From contig JAKZAP010000008.1 of assembly GCA_023053575.1 (NCBI GenBank), positions 6,280,715-6,344,714 of the forward strand: a stretch of DNA of 64,000 nucleotides. The letters are read 5' to 3'. Positions 63,282 through 64,000 of this stretch are shown here, one piece after another. Every line of letters starts with the position of its first letter. Position 1 is the first letter of the stretch. A model generated the notes under the pieces. It was not told where the DNA came from. It made no database searches and was given only the letters and a program-made list of their open reading frames with translations. The translations under genes were made by a program, and so were the position numbers. Source of the DNA: Branchinecta lynchi (lineage: Eukaryota; Arthropoda; Branchiopoda; Anostraca; Branchinectidae).

Positions 63282-64000
63282 GATTCAAGACGCTTGAGTG
63301 ATATGTTATCGGATATAGTGAAGAACAGAGAAATTCAGAGAAGCAAGGTTCAGCAAAATGAGATGGAGAAGGCAGGATTTCGGGAATATGCTTCAGAATT
63401 AAACGCTCCAGTTATTATAGCACAAAAAGAAAACACTAAAGACACCATCAAAAAATTACAAGAGAACGCTGAAACGATAATTAATAAACTACAGGAAGGT
63501 GATAATAATTCAAGAAGACGGTTTCTCAGATTAGGTGATACATTTAAAACAGCTTTACAGACCACTACTTCAGAGGAAGTGAGTCGAGCACCCGCTTTAG
63601 AACCTTCTCCCAATTTAGGACCACTATCCGTTGATATGAATAAAGATATTACCCAAGAGTTGTTAAATCAGATTAATTTAAAACATGTAGAATCGCGGGG
63701 TGGCACTGATACTTATTTTAAAATGCCTACGTATTACATTAAGCATCATACGGATATAGATGAGGCTCTAGAACGTTTGACATCTCTAAGTCAAAGTTAT
63801 GGCGGGAAAAAAGGTAAAGGTTACTCTAGCTATGATGAAATCCTTGAATTTATAAGAGAATACAAGGAGAGGTTAACCAGCATTCGAACTAATTCCCCAT
63901 TAGTCAACCAACAAGGAACTGGTGTATTTATGAATTGTGATGAAATGATTTCAAAATTATACACTTTGATAGGTAGCAGAGTAAACGGAAATACATCTGA
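63279..64000 (+). CDS. Polinton protein of unknown function, cut by the window end
   Basis: Open from the ATG at 63279 to the last base, 240 codons, no stop. The first third is helical and charged (MLSDIVKNREIQRSKVQQNE, TIKKLQENAETIINKLQEGD). A linker APALEPSPNLGPLSVDMNK follows, then KDITQELLNQINLKHVESRG, KMPTYYIKHHTDIDEALERL and YSSYDEILEFIREYKERLTS. I do not recognise the family. Position after the integrase and before the expected capsid genes, plus the start motif, makes a structural or packaging-related protein possible. Confidence 0.7.
   Translation, partial: MDSRRLSDMLSDIVKNREIQRSKVQQNEMEKAGFREYASELNAPVIIAQKENTKDTIKKLQENAETIINKLQEGDNNSRRRFLRLGDTFKTALQTTTSEEVSRAPALEPSPNLGPLSVDMNKDITQELLNQINLKHVESRGGTDTYFKMPTYYIKHHTDIDEALERLTSLSQSYGGKKGKGYSSYDEILEFIREYKERLTSIRTNSPLVNQQGTGVFMNCDEMISKLYTLIGSRVNGNTS

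Larger units (their letters stand above)
52780..64000 (+). mobile_element. Maverick/Polinton DNA transposon (adintovirus-like), left part
   Basis: A compact gene block with family B DNA polymerase, A32-like ATPase, adenain-like protease and a retroviral-type integrase is diagnostic for Polintons. Frames are long and intact, the intergenic gaps are very short, and codon use is A/T-rich, unlike the host exons. Major and minor capsid genes are expected to the right of the window. The element lies after RhoGAP exon 6 with no later exon seen, so it appears to sit in an intron. Confidence 0.95.

Overview
The window is nuclear DNA of an invertebrate animal, most likely an arthropod. The reasons are intron-split animal genes, a SID-1 family gene, a RhoGAP92B/ARHGAP17-type gene, many decayed non-LTR retrotransposons, hAT- and Harbinger-type MITEs, and the left part of a Maverick/Polinton. 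The species is not identifiable by eye. All calls come from reading and hand translation; no similarity search was run.

Layout. (1) 1-8.4 kb: a Jockey-like LINE (minus strand) split by an internally deleted Ty3/gypsy-type LTR retrotransposon. The LTRs are 1441-2107 and 7210-7926, with a 4-bp target duplication CACC. (2) 8.5-35.0 kb: eleven in-phase exons of a SID-1 family gene (plus strand, 648 residues plus stop, N-terminal exons missing upstream). Its introns hold LINE copies (one about 6 kb with ORF1, endonuclease, RT and zinc knuckle) and two families of non-coding repeat-bearing elements. (3) 35.6-37.7 kb: a long inverted-repeat element built of ACTAGT-centred palindromic iterons with a hAT MITE inside. 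(4) 38.2-51.5 kb: the first six exons of a BAR-RhoGAP gene (ARHGAP17/ARHGAP44/RhoGAP92B type), with introns full of MITEs, foldback elements and nested LINEs. The last exon seen stops inside the GAP domain. (5) About 52.8-64.0 kb: a Polinton running off the right edge. It apparently lies in the next RhoGAP intron.

The Polinton carries, from left to right: a small protein (minus), an unknown protein with a likely spliced leader (plus), a small membrane protein (minus), protein-primed family B DNA polymerase, a 21-bp palindromic repeat array, an A32-like packaging ATPase, a coiled-coil fibre-like protein, an AT-hook core-like protein, an adenain-like cysteine protease, a zinc-ribbon protein, a DDE integrase, and an unknown protein cut by the window edge. 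The reading frames look largely intact, which suggests a young or recently active copy.

The most interesting signals are in the Polinton. Eight genes start exactly at a (T)AATAAATG-like motif. The only two plus-strand frames lacking this motif at a start (protease and integrase) each lie in the -1 frame of the upstream gene, and each overlap contains a canonical X XXY YYZ slippery heptamer (A AAA AAC and T TTA AAA). The integrase frame has no ATG upstream of its catalytic core. This suggests two programmed -1 frameshifts. The one other gene without the start motif (at 53935) has a heat-shock-element-like array, a TATA box and a clean donor/acceptor pair upstream.
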